In this document: positions 22,207-29,181 of the stretch, piece by piece
Layout: each line of letters starts with the position of its first letter
Position numbering within the stretch: the first letter of the stretch is position 1
Assembly (NCBI GenBank): GCA_910587095.1
Contig: CAJUMJ010000009.1
Location: 6,308-70,307, forward strand
From: an uncultured Lachnospiraceae bacterium
Lineage (GTDB): Bacteria; Bacillota; Clostridia; Lachnospirales; Lachnospiraceae
Length of the DNA: 64,000 nt
Direction of reading: 5' to 3'
Translations under genes and position numbers: made by a program
Notes under the pieces: generated by a model
Database searches by the model: none
The model's input: only the letters and a program-made list of their open reading frames with translations
Told to the model about the DNA's origin: nothing

Positions 22207-22806
22207 CTACTTGTAAAACTTGTGATTGCCCTCCCGGAAGAGAAATTCAAGATTTCTGCTGTGCCAGCTATCCGCACCGGCATTTTCAAAATACATGGCT
22301 CCCATGCTTTCATCCCAGCCGCCCTCTATAAGCTCCAGCGCCGCCAGACAATCATCATCCGGAACCGTGGAATAGTATCTCCCGTCCAGCACCGGCGAAT
22401 ATTGCCTATCCTGGAATACAACCTCTGATACCGTGTCAGGAAATTCATCAGACCGTACCCTGTTGACTACGGACAGCATCACCAGGGCTTTTCCCTCCGT
22501 GCTCTCACCCCCTGCCTCCGACATGGCAAGTTTCAGCAAAATCTCCTCGTCTGCGGCATCCAGGCTCATGGCCGGTTCCGGCTCCGGCTCCCCGGTTTCC
22601 TCTTCCTGTATGACGTAGATAACCGGCTCCGGTGTTTCAGTCGGTTCCGGTTCTGCAGGTGTCTCCGGTGTTTCCGCCTCTATGTCTGCCACCATATCCA
22701 GGTGATCCGCCTCCCTCTCTTCCTGGGCTATCCCTTTCATGGTAAGAACCAGGCTCAACGTTGCCGCACATATGGACGCCAGCTTCAGGATATCTTTACA
22801 CCGCAT
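22207..22806 (-). CDS. SleB-family cell wall hydrolase in phage early operon
   Basis: A 199-residue protein with an N-terminal signal/anchor segment (LKLASICAATLSLVLTMKGI, about 8-27) and a Thr/Pro/Glu-rich spacer. From about residue 90 there is a Hydrolase_2 (SleB/CwlJ) domain: LLKLAMSEAGGESTEGKALV with the catalytic-type Glu, VMLSVVNRVRSDEFPDTVSE, then QYSPVLDGRYY and the final GNHKFYK. SleB enzymes are lytic transglycosylases on peptidoglycan. Unlike typical lysins it is in the early region, not next to a holin. A host-encoded homologue is at 56427-57047 with the same domain. An early role such as wall remodelling, or a captured host gene, is inferred. Confidence 0.8.
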   Translation of the reverse strand: MRCKDILKLASICAATLSLVLTMKGIAQEEREADHLDMVADIEAETPETPAEPEPTETPEPVIYVIQEEETGEPEPEPAMSLDAADEEILLKLAMSEAGGESTEGKALVMLSVVNRVRSDEFPDTVSEVVFQDRQYSPVLDGRYYSTVPDDDCLAALELIEGGWDESMGAMYFENAGADSWHSRNLEFLFREGNHKFYK

Positions 22807-22948
22807 GACTGAAATCCTCCATAATGGGAGAGGCGAATATGCTTAAATCAATATCCGGGTATTCCTCTATTGCTTTCAGCAGATCGGCGTCCGTTGTGAT
22901 TCCATATTCTTTTTCCATGATCTCACGCAATCTATCAACGAGTGCCAT
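22796..22948 (-). CDS. Small acidic phage protein (50 aa)
   Basis: ATG 22948 with AAGGAG 8 nt upstream. The 50-residue product (MALVDRLREIMEKEYGITTD, ADLLKAIEEYPDIDLSIFAS) is helical and acidic. It overlaps the XRE gene upstream by 14 nt and the SleB-like gene downstream by 11 nt, consistent with tight translational coupling. No function is known. Confidence 0.55.
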   Translation of the reverse strand: MALVDRLREIMEKEYGITTDADLLKAIEEYPDIDLSIFASPIMEDFSHAV

Positions 22949-23453
22949 TCCCACCGCTCCTTTCCGTGATTTTTTCAGCAAACATCCGGAGCTCCGATAT
23001 TGTCTTTGCCAGGGAGTCGAGATTCCGCATGATGCCGTCAAACTCTTCCCTCTCGTTTTCATCAATCTTTCCGTCCGCCGCTATGCTTAGTAGCTGCTTT
23101 TTCATGCTCTGGATTTCTTCATCATCCAGGTCATTCAGGAGCCGGACCGTCACGCTCGCCAGACCGTCAATCTCCGTGGCGACTGGTAATTGCTTTCCTA
23201 TCGGACATTCTCTTTTGCAGTAGAGGTTTTTAAGCTGGGGGGAATTGTAAAGGTCGGCCATCATAACCACAATGTCAACCGGAACTGCCTTAGTTATCCC
23301 CAGCTCGTAATTTGACAGTGTGGATGTGGATATCCCCAGAAGTTCCGCTGCGCTTTCCCGGCTCCTTAGCTTATCGTTGTATTTTGCCGCCTCTTCCCTA
23401 CAGGCACGGTATATATTTCCCATGCAATTCATACAACCATTCTCCATGTTCAT
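22935..23453 (-). CDS. XRE-family regulator
   Basis: A 172-residue protein. Residues about 25-70 form the helix-turn-helix (ESAAELLGISTSTLSNYELG, then VDIVVMMADLYNSPQLKNLY). They are flanked by Cys residues (NGCMNCMG at the start, YCKRECPIG at about 78-86) that might bind a metal. The C-terminal half is a helical coiled-coil pair (DLDDEEIQSMKKQLLSIAAD, LDSLAKTISELRMFAEKI). Similar proteins are frequent in Clostridia phages directly after the Cro-like gene. It may tune the early promoter. Confidence 0.75.
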   Translation of the reverse strand: MNMENGCMNCMGNIYRACREEAAKYNDKLRSRESAAELLGISTSTLSNYELGITKAVPVDIVVMMADLYNSPQLKNLYCKRECPIGKQLPVATEIDGLASVTVRLLNDLDDEEIQSMKKQLLSIAADGKIDENEREEFDGIMRNLDSLAKTISELRMFAEKITERSGGNGTR

Positions 23454-23479
23454 TTACCCTCCGTTGCCGTATAATTTAC

Positions 23480-23689
23480 TTAGACCTGTAATTCAGCTCC
23501 TACATCCGGTATATGCAGATAATCACTGATTTTTTTTACGGCAATGGGGCTTGTTACCCGGCCATTCAGAATCGAGGTAACATAAGACCTTGTCAGATTC
23601 AATTTATCTGCAAGCTCTATGATGCTTATGTCCTGCTGAATCATAGCGATCTTTGCGCTTTTGCACCAGGGAGACAGTTTCCTTGCCAT
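23480..23689 (-). CDS. Cro-like XRE repressor
   Basis: A 69-residue single-domain helix-turn-helix protein (MIQQDISIIELADKLNLTRS, YVTSILNGRVTSPIAVKKIS). It is the first gene of the leftward early operon, with GGAGG 7 nt before ATG 23689, and faces the + strand CI-like gene at 23872. Size, position and orientation are those of phage Cro. It would bind the TGCGTT-type half-sites in the 23690-23871 control region and shut down the repressor gene during lytic growth. Confidence 0.82.
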   Translation of the reverse strand: MARKLSPWCKSAKIAMIQQDISIIELADKLNLTRSYVTSILNGRVTSPIAVKKISDYLHIPDVGAELQV

Positions 23690-23871
23690 TGTGTAGCCTC
23701 CTTTCCTTTTACTTTACTTTTGTTCACTTTTGCGTTAAAATAAAATGAGTTTGATTTTGTTTTTGCGTTTTTGTTTCATTCTCAATTTTATTCTATATTT
23801 TATACTATAACGCATTATTATGCGTTGGTCAAGTATAAAATTTAGTTTTCTGCGTTCACTGGGGAGGATAT
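23690..23871. promoter_or_regulatory. Lysis-lysogeny control region with TGCGTT half-sites
   Basis: This AT-rich divergent region contains TGCGTT at 23731, 23764, 23821 and 23851, and its complement AACGCA at 23809. The 23809-23826 pair forms a perfect 7-bp inverted repeat (AACGCAT, 4 nt, ATGCGTT) placed inside the early promoter. The other copies are single half-sites that may be weaker operators. A rightward -10 (TATAAA, 23834-23839) with no good -35 could be the repressor-maintenance promoter. Confidence 0.75.
23804..23832 (-). promoter_or_regulatory. Leftward early (PR-type) promoter with central operator
   Basis: On the - strand: TTGACC (-35, + coordinates 23827-23832), 17-nt spacer, TATAGT (-10, 23804-23809). 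The palindrome AACGCAT-TATT-ATGCGTT (23809-23826) fills the spacer, so a bound dimer would exclude RNA polymerase. It drives the Cro-like gene and the replication/recombination operon. Confidence 0.8.
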
Positions 23872-24213
23872 ATGTTTTACGATAATATTTGTAAGATTTG
23901 TAAAGACAAGGGCACTACGCCCACCACCATACTAAAAGAACTTGGATATAGTACCGGAAACGTTACTCAATGGAAAAAAGGTTCTGTTCCCAACGTAGAA
24001 TTATGCGTTGCTATTGCTCGTCACCTTGGCATAACGCTCGATTACCTTGTTACGCTTTCTACGTCAGTTCAGGATAATTCTTTGTCTGAATCCGACCAGG
24101 AATGGCTAGATATCATTTGCCGGATTCCGGCAGACAAACAGGAAATGTGCAAGGACTTTTTGCGTACTCACATGGTAATTCCAGAAAAGTATGCTGACGA
24201 GAAAAAAGCATAG
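23872..24213 (+). CDS. CI-like XRE prophage repressor
   Basis: A 113-residue protein with an N-terminal helix-turn-helix (KGTTPTTILKELGYSTGNVT, QWKKGSVPNVELCVAIARHL, about 13-55), followed by DYLVTLS and a short C-terminal helical region. It is transcribed rightward, divergent from the Cro-like gene, with GGAGG before ATG 23872. It lacks the peptidase domain of LexA/CI-type repressors, so induction probably depends on another factor, such as an antirepressor or a metallopeptidase, neither of which is visible here. Confidence 0.85.
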   Translation: MFYDNICKICKDKGTTPTTILKELGYSTGNVTQWKKGSVPNVELCVAIARHLGITLDYLVTLSTSVQDNSLSESDQEWLDIICRIPADKQEMCKDFLRTHMVIPEKYADEKKA

Positions 24214-24273
24214 TCAATAATGAATACTTAGAATGGCGGCGCAGAAACAATAAATCAGAATAGGGGGTATCTT

Positions 24274-24459
24274 ATGGGAAATCAGGAAACCGGAAGAAAA
24301 ATCATGATCGATCTGCTGAACAATCCAGCCGGAGACCAGTACGCATACGTTATGGAACTTCAAAGATTGCTGATGTGCTACCAGGTTGCAAGCCCAGACG
24401 ATAGAAATGTGGTGTGGGCCGCACTCAACAAATACGCCAGCAAAATAGACAAGATATAG
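24274..24459 (+). CDS. Small lysogeny-module protein (61 aa)
   Basis: A 61-residue hydrophilic helical protein (MGNQETGRKIMIDLLNNPAG, DQYAYVMELQRLLMCYQVAS). It lies between the CI-like repressor and the integrase on the same strand and is followed by an intrinsic terminator, so it is likely expressed in the lysogen. A role as a repressor cofactor or immunity protein is a guess from position. The upstream ribosome-binding site is a weak GGGGG. Confidence 0.55.
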   Translation: MGNQETGRKIMIDLLNNPAGDQYAYVMELQRLLMCYQVASPDDRNVVWAALNKYASKIDKI

Positions 24460-24479
24460 CCCCGTGCAGGGGCTTTTTC
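24458..24479 (+). terminator. Intrinsic terminator after lysogeny genes
   Basis: AGCCCC (24458-24463), loop GTGCA, GGGGCT (24469-24474), then TTTTTCTC. It ends the repressor transcript about 20 nt before the integrase gene, so the integrase is probably transcribed by readthrough or from its own unseen promoter. Confidence 0.7.
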
Positions 24480-24499
24480 TCTTTGGAGGATAAAATTAT

Positions 24500-26242
24500 A
24501 TGTCAAGAAATAGAAAGACCGTAAAATCGAAATCTGGGCTTTCCAGGGCAAAGAAAGTGGCTATCTATATCCGTGTATCTACCATGCACCAGATTGACAA
24601 GGATTCTCTGCCTATGCAGCGCAAAGACCTGATAGCCTATGCGGAGTTGATTCTGGGGATAAGCGAGTATGAGATATTCGAGGATGCCGGTTATTCAGGA
24701 AAGAACACCGACCGGCCAGCCTTTCAGGATATGATGTACCGCATCCGCAACGGTGAGTTTTCTCATGTGCTTGTCTGGAAAATAGACCGCATTTCCCGTA
24801 ACCTGCTGGACTTTGCGGAAATGTACGAGGAACTACAGGAGCTCCGTGTTGTCTTTGTCAGCAAAAACGAGCAATTTGATACCTCCACGGCCATAGGTGA
24901 GGCTATGCTCAAAATCATCCTGGTATTTGCGGAGCTTGAAAGAAATATGACGTCCGAGCGTGTGACCGCCGCCATGATATCCAGGGCCAGTAACGGCCAG
25001 TGGAACGGCGGGCGGATTCCCTTTGGCTATGACTATGATCCTGAATCTGGGGAGTTTTCTATCCGGGAGGACGAGGCCCAGGTCTGCCAGATATTGAAAG
25101 ATGATTACCTGGAAAACAAATCCCTGACGCATACATCCCGGCTCCTGAATGAGCGTGGGTATAAAACCAGGGCCGGTGTAGAGTGGTCTCCTACTGCGGT
25201 GTGGATAATTGCATCCAGTCCTTTCTATGCTGGGATATACAGATACAACCGGTACAAAGGAACCGAACACCGCACCGAAAACCCGGAGGATGAATGGGTA
25301 ATGGTGCCGAACCACCACCCGGCGATATTTACCACGGAAGAATATGAGGTTATGGCAAGTATGTTGAAAGACAATTCCAGGAGCTTCTCAAATTACACCG
25401 ACCGGCAGCATACCTCTTCAAAGGTGCATCTTTTCTCTGGGATTGCGTACTGCGGGAAATGCGGAAACAAAATGGTCTCTACTCCTGGAAAGCTAAGTGT
25501 TGACGGCTACCGCCCGTCTAACTACTCATGCCCTAAAAGGCGAAAAACCAAAGAATGTGACAATCAGACTGTAAATGATAGCGTTCTGGGTGAATTTGTG
25601 ATAAATTACATCCTTAACATGCTAAACGCCAAAAAGGAATTTTCCGGCATCAATTCTCCTGGGGAACTGGAAAAGCGGCTCCTTTTTGGCAGCACGTTCT
25701 CCGGTGTGGAACATATAGAGGAAAACGGGCTCCATGAGTTTTATAATCTCCTGGCCAGGTACGGCTCCGACAACTCCTACAGCTTTTCAATCCGCAGGCC
25801 CAGGAAAAAGAAAGCCGCCGTTTCCCCGGAAGTAGAACAACTCCGCAAGGAAAAGGAACGCCAGGAGCGGGCTATGCAGAGGCTCCAGGAGCTCTATCTG
25901 TATTCTGAATCTGCAATGTCAGAAAAAGACTTCATCATCCGGAAATCAGAAATATCAAAGCGCCTGGGTGATGTAAGCGCAAAACTCGGCCTTGTCTCCC
26001 GTGGCACTGAATCCTCTCTGTCAGACGAGGATTTTATCAAACAGGCAAGTCACCTGCTCATATCCAGGCAACTAGCCGAGAGGAAATATATCTACTTCAA
26101 AGAATTTGCAAAATCGGTATCTCCGGAAATCCTGAAAACCTACCTCGATACCATTCTGGATTCCGTGACGCTCACGGACGGGCATGTGGAATCAATCATA
26201 TTCAGGAACGGGCTCACCCATAAATTCATATACAAGGCATAA
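24500..26242 (+). CDS. int: Large serine recombinase (phage integrase)
   Basis: A 580-residue protein: a resolvase catalytic domain at about 18-165 (KKVAIYIRVSTMHQIDKDSL with catalytic Ser27, then VWKIDRISRNLLDF), the recombinase DNA-binding domain (NGGRIPFGYDY and SLTHTSRLLNERGYKTRAG), a zinc ribbon (AYCGKCGNKM with YSCPKRRKTKECDN), and a long C-terminal coiled coil (about 440-480). This is the layout of large serine integrases, which integrate between attP and attB without host factors; excision needs a directionality factor, not identified here. It is the last prophage gene, 76 nt from the host queA stop. ATG 24500 has GGAGG 10 nt upstream. Confidence 0.95.
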   Translation: MSRNRKTVKSKSGLSRAKKVAIYIRVSTMHQIDKDSLPMQRKDLIAYAELILGISEYEIFEDAGYSGKNTDRPAFQDMMYRIRNGEFSHVLVWKIDRISRNLLDFAEMYEELQELRVVFVSKNEQFDTSTAIGEAMLKIILVFAELERNMTSERVTAAMISRASNGQWNGGRIPFGYDYDPESGEFSIREDEAQVCQILKDDYLENKSLTHTSRLLNERGYKTRAGVEWSPTAVWIIASSPFYAGIYRYNRYKGTEHRTENPEDEWVMVPNHHPAIFTTEEYEVMASMLKDNSRSFSNYTDRQHTSSKVHLFSGIAYCGKCGNKMVSTPGKLSVDGYRPSNYSCPKRRKTKECDNQTVNDSVLGEFVINYILNMLNAKKEFSGINSPGELEKRLLFGSTFSGVEHIEENGLHEFYNLLARYGSDNSYSFSIRRPRKKKAAVSPEVEQLRKEKERQERAMQRLQELYLYSESAMSEKDFIIRKSEISKRLGDVSAKLGLVSRGTESSLSDEDFIKQASHLLISRQLAERKYIYFKEFAKSVSPEILKTYLDTILDSVTLTDGHVESIIFRNGLTHKFIYKA

Positions 26243-26317
26243 GATAAGCCGGTAGGGATTCACCCTCCGGCTCTCTTTTTGATCTGTTTTCTTGTGAACA
26301 ATAGTTAAATTTGGGTG
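26243..26317. other. Likely prophage-host junction (att region)
   Basis: The prophage must end between the integrase stop (26242) and the queA stop (26318). The 75-bp stretch contains the integrase terminator and then an AT-rich part (GTGAACAATAGTTAAATTTG at 26293-26312). The other attachment site is outside the window, so the core crossover sequence cannot be defined by comparison. Confidence 0.5.
26247..26280 (+). terminator. Integrase terminator
   Basis: AGCCGG, a bulged T, AGGG, a 5-nt loop, CCCT, CCGGCT, then CTCTTTTT: a 10-bp stem with one bulge directly after the integrase stop codon. It may also limit leftward transcription arriving from queA. Confidence 0.75.
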
Positions 26318-27352
26318 TCATTTGATTAGCATGGCATCTCCGAAAGAGAAAAACCGATACTTCTCCTCCACCGCCTCCCGGTACGCCGACAGCACATTCT
26401 CCCTGCCCGCAAGCGCAGACACAAGCATCACCAGCGTGGATTCCGGCAGATGGAAATTCGTGATCAGGCAGTCCAATACTTTAAAACGATATCCCGGATA
26501 AATGAAAATCTCCGTGTCGCCGCATCCCGGCTGCACTCTTCCATTCTCGTCCGCCGCGCTCTCAACGGTCCGGCAGCTTGTGGTGCCTACACAGATCACT
26601 CTTCCGCCGCTTTCTTTTGTGCGGTTTATCAGATCCGCCGTCTCCTGCGTCACCTGGTAATGTTCGGAATGCATATGGTGCTCTGAGAGGTTGTCCGCTT
26701 TCACAGGTCGGAACGTGCCAAGCCCTACATGAAGGGTCACATAGGCAATATTTACACCTATCTCCCCGATCTGCGAAAGCAATTCCTCCGTAAAGTGCAG
26801 TCCCGCCGTAGGCGCCGCCGCAGAGCCCTCATACTTCGCGTACACGGTCTGGTAACGGTTTTTGTCCTGTAACTTATGGGTGATATATGGAGGCAGAGGC
26901 ATCTCCCCAAGGCGGTCAAGCACCTCCTCAAAAATTCCCTCATAGTCGAAGCGGATCAGCCGGTTTCCCTCCTCCACCACCTCAAGCACTTCCGCCCGCA
27001 GACACCCGTCACCAAAGACAATCTTTGCGCCGGGTCTCGCCTTTTTTCCGGGCTTCACAAGGGTTTCCCATACATCGTTTTCCCGTCTCTTTAAAAGAAG
27101 CACCTCGATGGCCGCGCCGGTATCTTCTTTCGTCCCCAACAGCCTTGCGGGTATAACTTTGGTGTCATTTAAGACCAGACAATCGCCTGGCCTTAAATAA
27201 TTGGTAATCTCTTTAAAATGATGGTGCTCTGCTTCCCCGGTTTCCCGGTTCAGCACAAGCAGTCTGGACGCGGAGCGGTCCTCCAGAGGGTCCTGTGCGA
27301 TCAACTCCTGCGGCAGATCAAAATAAAAATCTGATTTCTTTAATTGTGTCAT
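26318..27352 (-). CDS. queA: S-adenosylmethionine:tRNA ribosyltransferase-isomerase
   Basis: The start chosen is ATG 27352 (MTQLKKSDFYFDLPQELIAQ, 344 aa), 5 nt after GAGG. QueA transfers and isomerises the ribose of SAM onto 7-aminomethyl-7-deazaguanine at the tRNA wobble position to form epoxyqueuosine, in the cytoplasm. Family motifs are LVLNDTKVIPARLLG, APTAGLHFTEELL, VTLHVGLGTFRPV and a C-terminal LITNFHLPESTLVML. Length is standard. It is the first host gene beside the prophage; the insertion does not disrupt it. Confidence 0.96.
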   Translation of the reverse strand: MTQLKKSDFYFDLPQELIAQDPLEDRSASRLLVLNRETGEAEHHHFKEITNYLRPGDCLVLNDTKVIPARLLGTKEDTGAAIEVLLLKRRENDVWETLVKPGKKARPGAKIVFGDGCLRAEVLEVVEEGNRLIRFDYEGIFEEVLDRLGEMPLPPYITHKLQDKNRYQTVYAKYEGSAAAPTAGLHFTEELLSQIGEIGVNIAYVTLHVGLGTFRPVKADNLSEHHMHSEHYQVTQETADLINRTKESGGRVICVGTTSCRTVESAADENGRVQPGCGDTEIFIYPGYRFKVLDCLITNFHLPESTLVMLVSALAGRENVLSAYREAVEEKYRFFSFGDAMLIK

Positions 27353-27448
27353 TCTGTCCTCTAATCCAAAGTGTTTTTCAATCGGAAAAGAGCGCAAAAG
27401 CTTTCACTCTGCCATGCGCTCCTTTCCCTGTCTGTCTGTCTATTTATC

Positions 27449-27465
27449 GACTGACCAAGTCAGTC
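27449..27465. promoter_or_regulatory. GACTGAC palindrome upstream of queA
   Basis: GACTGAC-CAA-GTCAGTC is a perfect 7-bp inverted repeat with a 3-nt centre, about 100 nt upstream of the queA ATG and after the aminopeptidase stop. It resembles operators of TetR-family regulators, but no such gene is nearby. With no T-run after it, it is a poor terminator. Confidence 0.4.
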
Positions 27466-27510
27466 CTATTTCGTTGGTGTACGAAAATCTCACGGCAAAA
27501 TCCGTGTATT

Positions 27511-28935
27511 TTACAGACTTGCATTTTTCAAGAAAGCCACATACCCGCGCTTCGTTTCGAACACGTCCGCCTTGCTTGTAGCCTCCCAAGGCGCGTGCAT
27601 ATTGAGCACTGCCACACCGCTGTCGATCACGTTCATGCCGTAGAGTGCAAGAATATAAGCGATCGTACCGCCGCCGCCAAGGTCTACCTTGCCAAGCTCC
27701 GCCGTCTGGAAGTTCACCTTCTCCTTCTCGAAAATCGCCCGGATATGACCCATATACTCTGCATTGGCGTCGTTGGAACCGGATTTGCCGCCTCTGCCCG
27801 TAAACTTGTTAAATACCATACCGCCGCCAAGATAAGCCACGTTCTTTTTATCAAAGCTGGATGCGTAGGCAGGGTCATACGCGCTGCTCACATCGGAGGA
27901 AAGCATACAGGAACGGGCAAGGCATCTGCGCAGACCAAGCTCACTGTACTCACCGAGAAGGTTCATCACCTCCGCCACCGCATTTTCAAAGAATTTAGAC
28001 TGCATACCGGTGGCGCCCACGCTGCCAATCTCTTCTTTATCCACAAGGATGCAGCAAGCCGTGCGCTCTGTCTGTCCAATCTCCAGCATCGCCTTCAAAG
28101 AGGAGAATGCACATACACGGTCATCCTGCCCGTAGGAAAGAATCATGCTGCGGTCAAACCCTGCTTCTCTCGCTTTTCCGGCAGGCACCACTTCCAGCTC
28201 CGCAGAAATGAAATCCTCCTCCTCAAAATCGTAATCCTTTTTGAGAATCTCGAGGATTCCCTTCTTCACAGCGTCTTTCGGTGCGCCGGACTCTGCGTCC
28301 TTATCCTCTTTATCCTTCTTATCAATGACAAGGGGCTTATTGCCTATAATGATGTCGAGCGCCTCGCCCTCAATCACCTTATCCGCTTTTTTCTCAAGCT
28401 GCTCATGCGCGAGGTGAATGAGCAGATCAGACACGAAGAACACCGGATCATCCTCGTTCTCCCCCACGTTAATTTCTACGGTGCTTCCGTCCTTCTTCAC
28501 CACAACGCCGTGGATGGAAAGGGGAATGGTCACCCACTGGTACTTCTTCACACCGCCGTAATAATGGGTGTCCAGATAGGCAAAACCGCCGTCCTCATAC
28601 ATAGGATTCTGCTTCACGTCCAGACGGGGAGAGTCGATGTGCGCCCCAAGAATATTGATGCCGTCCTCCATCTTCTCCTTACCGATCTGAAACATCACAA
28701 TGGATTTATTCATCCATACAGAATACACCTTATCGCCTGTTTTGAGCTTTTTGCCGTCCTTTACCAGCGCCTCTAACTCCTGATAGCCCGCCGCATCCAG
28801 CGTATTTACGATCTGGTCGATGCACTCCCGCTCGGTCTTTCCTTTGTCCAGAAAGTCCATGTATTCCTTTGCGAAAGCCTCTACTTCCTTAAGCTGTTTC
28901 TCATCATAAGTTTCCCATGTGTTTTTCTGCTCCAT
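27511..28935 (-). CDS. apeA: M18-family zinc aminopeptidase
   Basis: The start chosen is ATG 28935 (MEQKNTWETYDEKQLKEVEA, 474 aa), behind AGAGGAG. M18 enzymes are cytoplasmic dodecameric aminopeptidases with two metal ions. Ligand motifs are ILGAHIDSPRLD (His and Asp), VDKEEIGSVGATG (catalytic Glu pair), LSSDVSSAYDP (Asp) and VAVLNMHAPWE (His). An acidic/basic insert (KKDKEDKDAESGAPKDAVKK, about residues 206-226) is longer than in yeast-type members. It releases N-terminal residues from peptides, probably for amino-acid recycling. Confidence 0.92.
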   Translation of the reverse strand: MEQKNTWETYDEKQLKEVEAFAKEYMDFLDKGKTERECIDQIVNTLDAAGYQELEALVKDGKKLKTGDKVYSVWMNKSIVMFQIGKEKMEDGINILGAHIDSPRLDVKQNPMYEDGGFAYLDTHYYGGVKKYQWVTIPLSIHGVVVKKDGSTVEINVGENEDDPVFFVSDLLIHLAHEQLEKKADKVIEGEALDIIIGNKPLVIDKKDKEDKDAESGAPKDAVKKGILEILKKDYDFEEEDFISAELEVVPAGKAREAGFDRSMILSYGQDDRVCAFSSLKAMLEIGQTERTACCILVDKEEIGSVGATGMQSKFFENAVAEVMNLLGEYSELGLRRCLARSCMLSSDVSSAYDPAYASSFDKKNVAYLGGGMVFNKFTGRGGKSGSNDANAEYMGHIRAIFEKEKVNFQTAELGKVDLGGGGTIAYILALYGMNVIDSGVAVLNMHAPWEATSKADVFETKRGYVAFLKNASL

Positions 28936-29001
28936 GGCTGTCACTCCTCTCTTTTTCGCTTTTTGAGTCAGCGCCAAACTGACCTGTGCCGCAATCTGTT
29001 C

Positions 29002-29151
29002 TTATTCTACCACATTACAGCACATTGTACTTCCAAAATCTGTCTTTTCTGTGACTATTTTCTCCGCCACTCTGTTCCCCGCCATTCGGTTCGCAAATGC
29101 AAAAAGACATCCACCTGCAATGAAAATAAAGATTCCCATAAAAAGATACAT
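29002..29151 (-). CDS. Small single-pass membrane protein (49 aa)
   Basis: ATG 29151 with GGAGG 9 nt upstream. The product has one N-terminal transmembrane helix (MYLFMGIFIFIAGGCLFAFA, residues 1-20) followed by a polar tail (NRMAGNRVAEKIVTEKTDFG). It lies between pheT and the aminopeptidase gene on the same strand. Its size puts it below usual annotation limits; the good ribosome-binding site and clean topology argue that it is real. No function is known. Confidence 0.55.
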   Translation of the reverse strand: MYLFMGIFIFIAGGCLFAFANRMAGNRVAEKIVTEKTDFGSTMCCNVVE

Positions 29152-29181
29152 TCGTTCATTCCTCCGAATGGCAACGTTTCT

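Noticed and set aside
27295..28776. 493-codon + strand frame
   Set aside because: It is the antisense shadow of the M18 aminopeptidase gene, which has complete family motifs.
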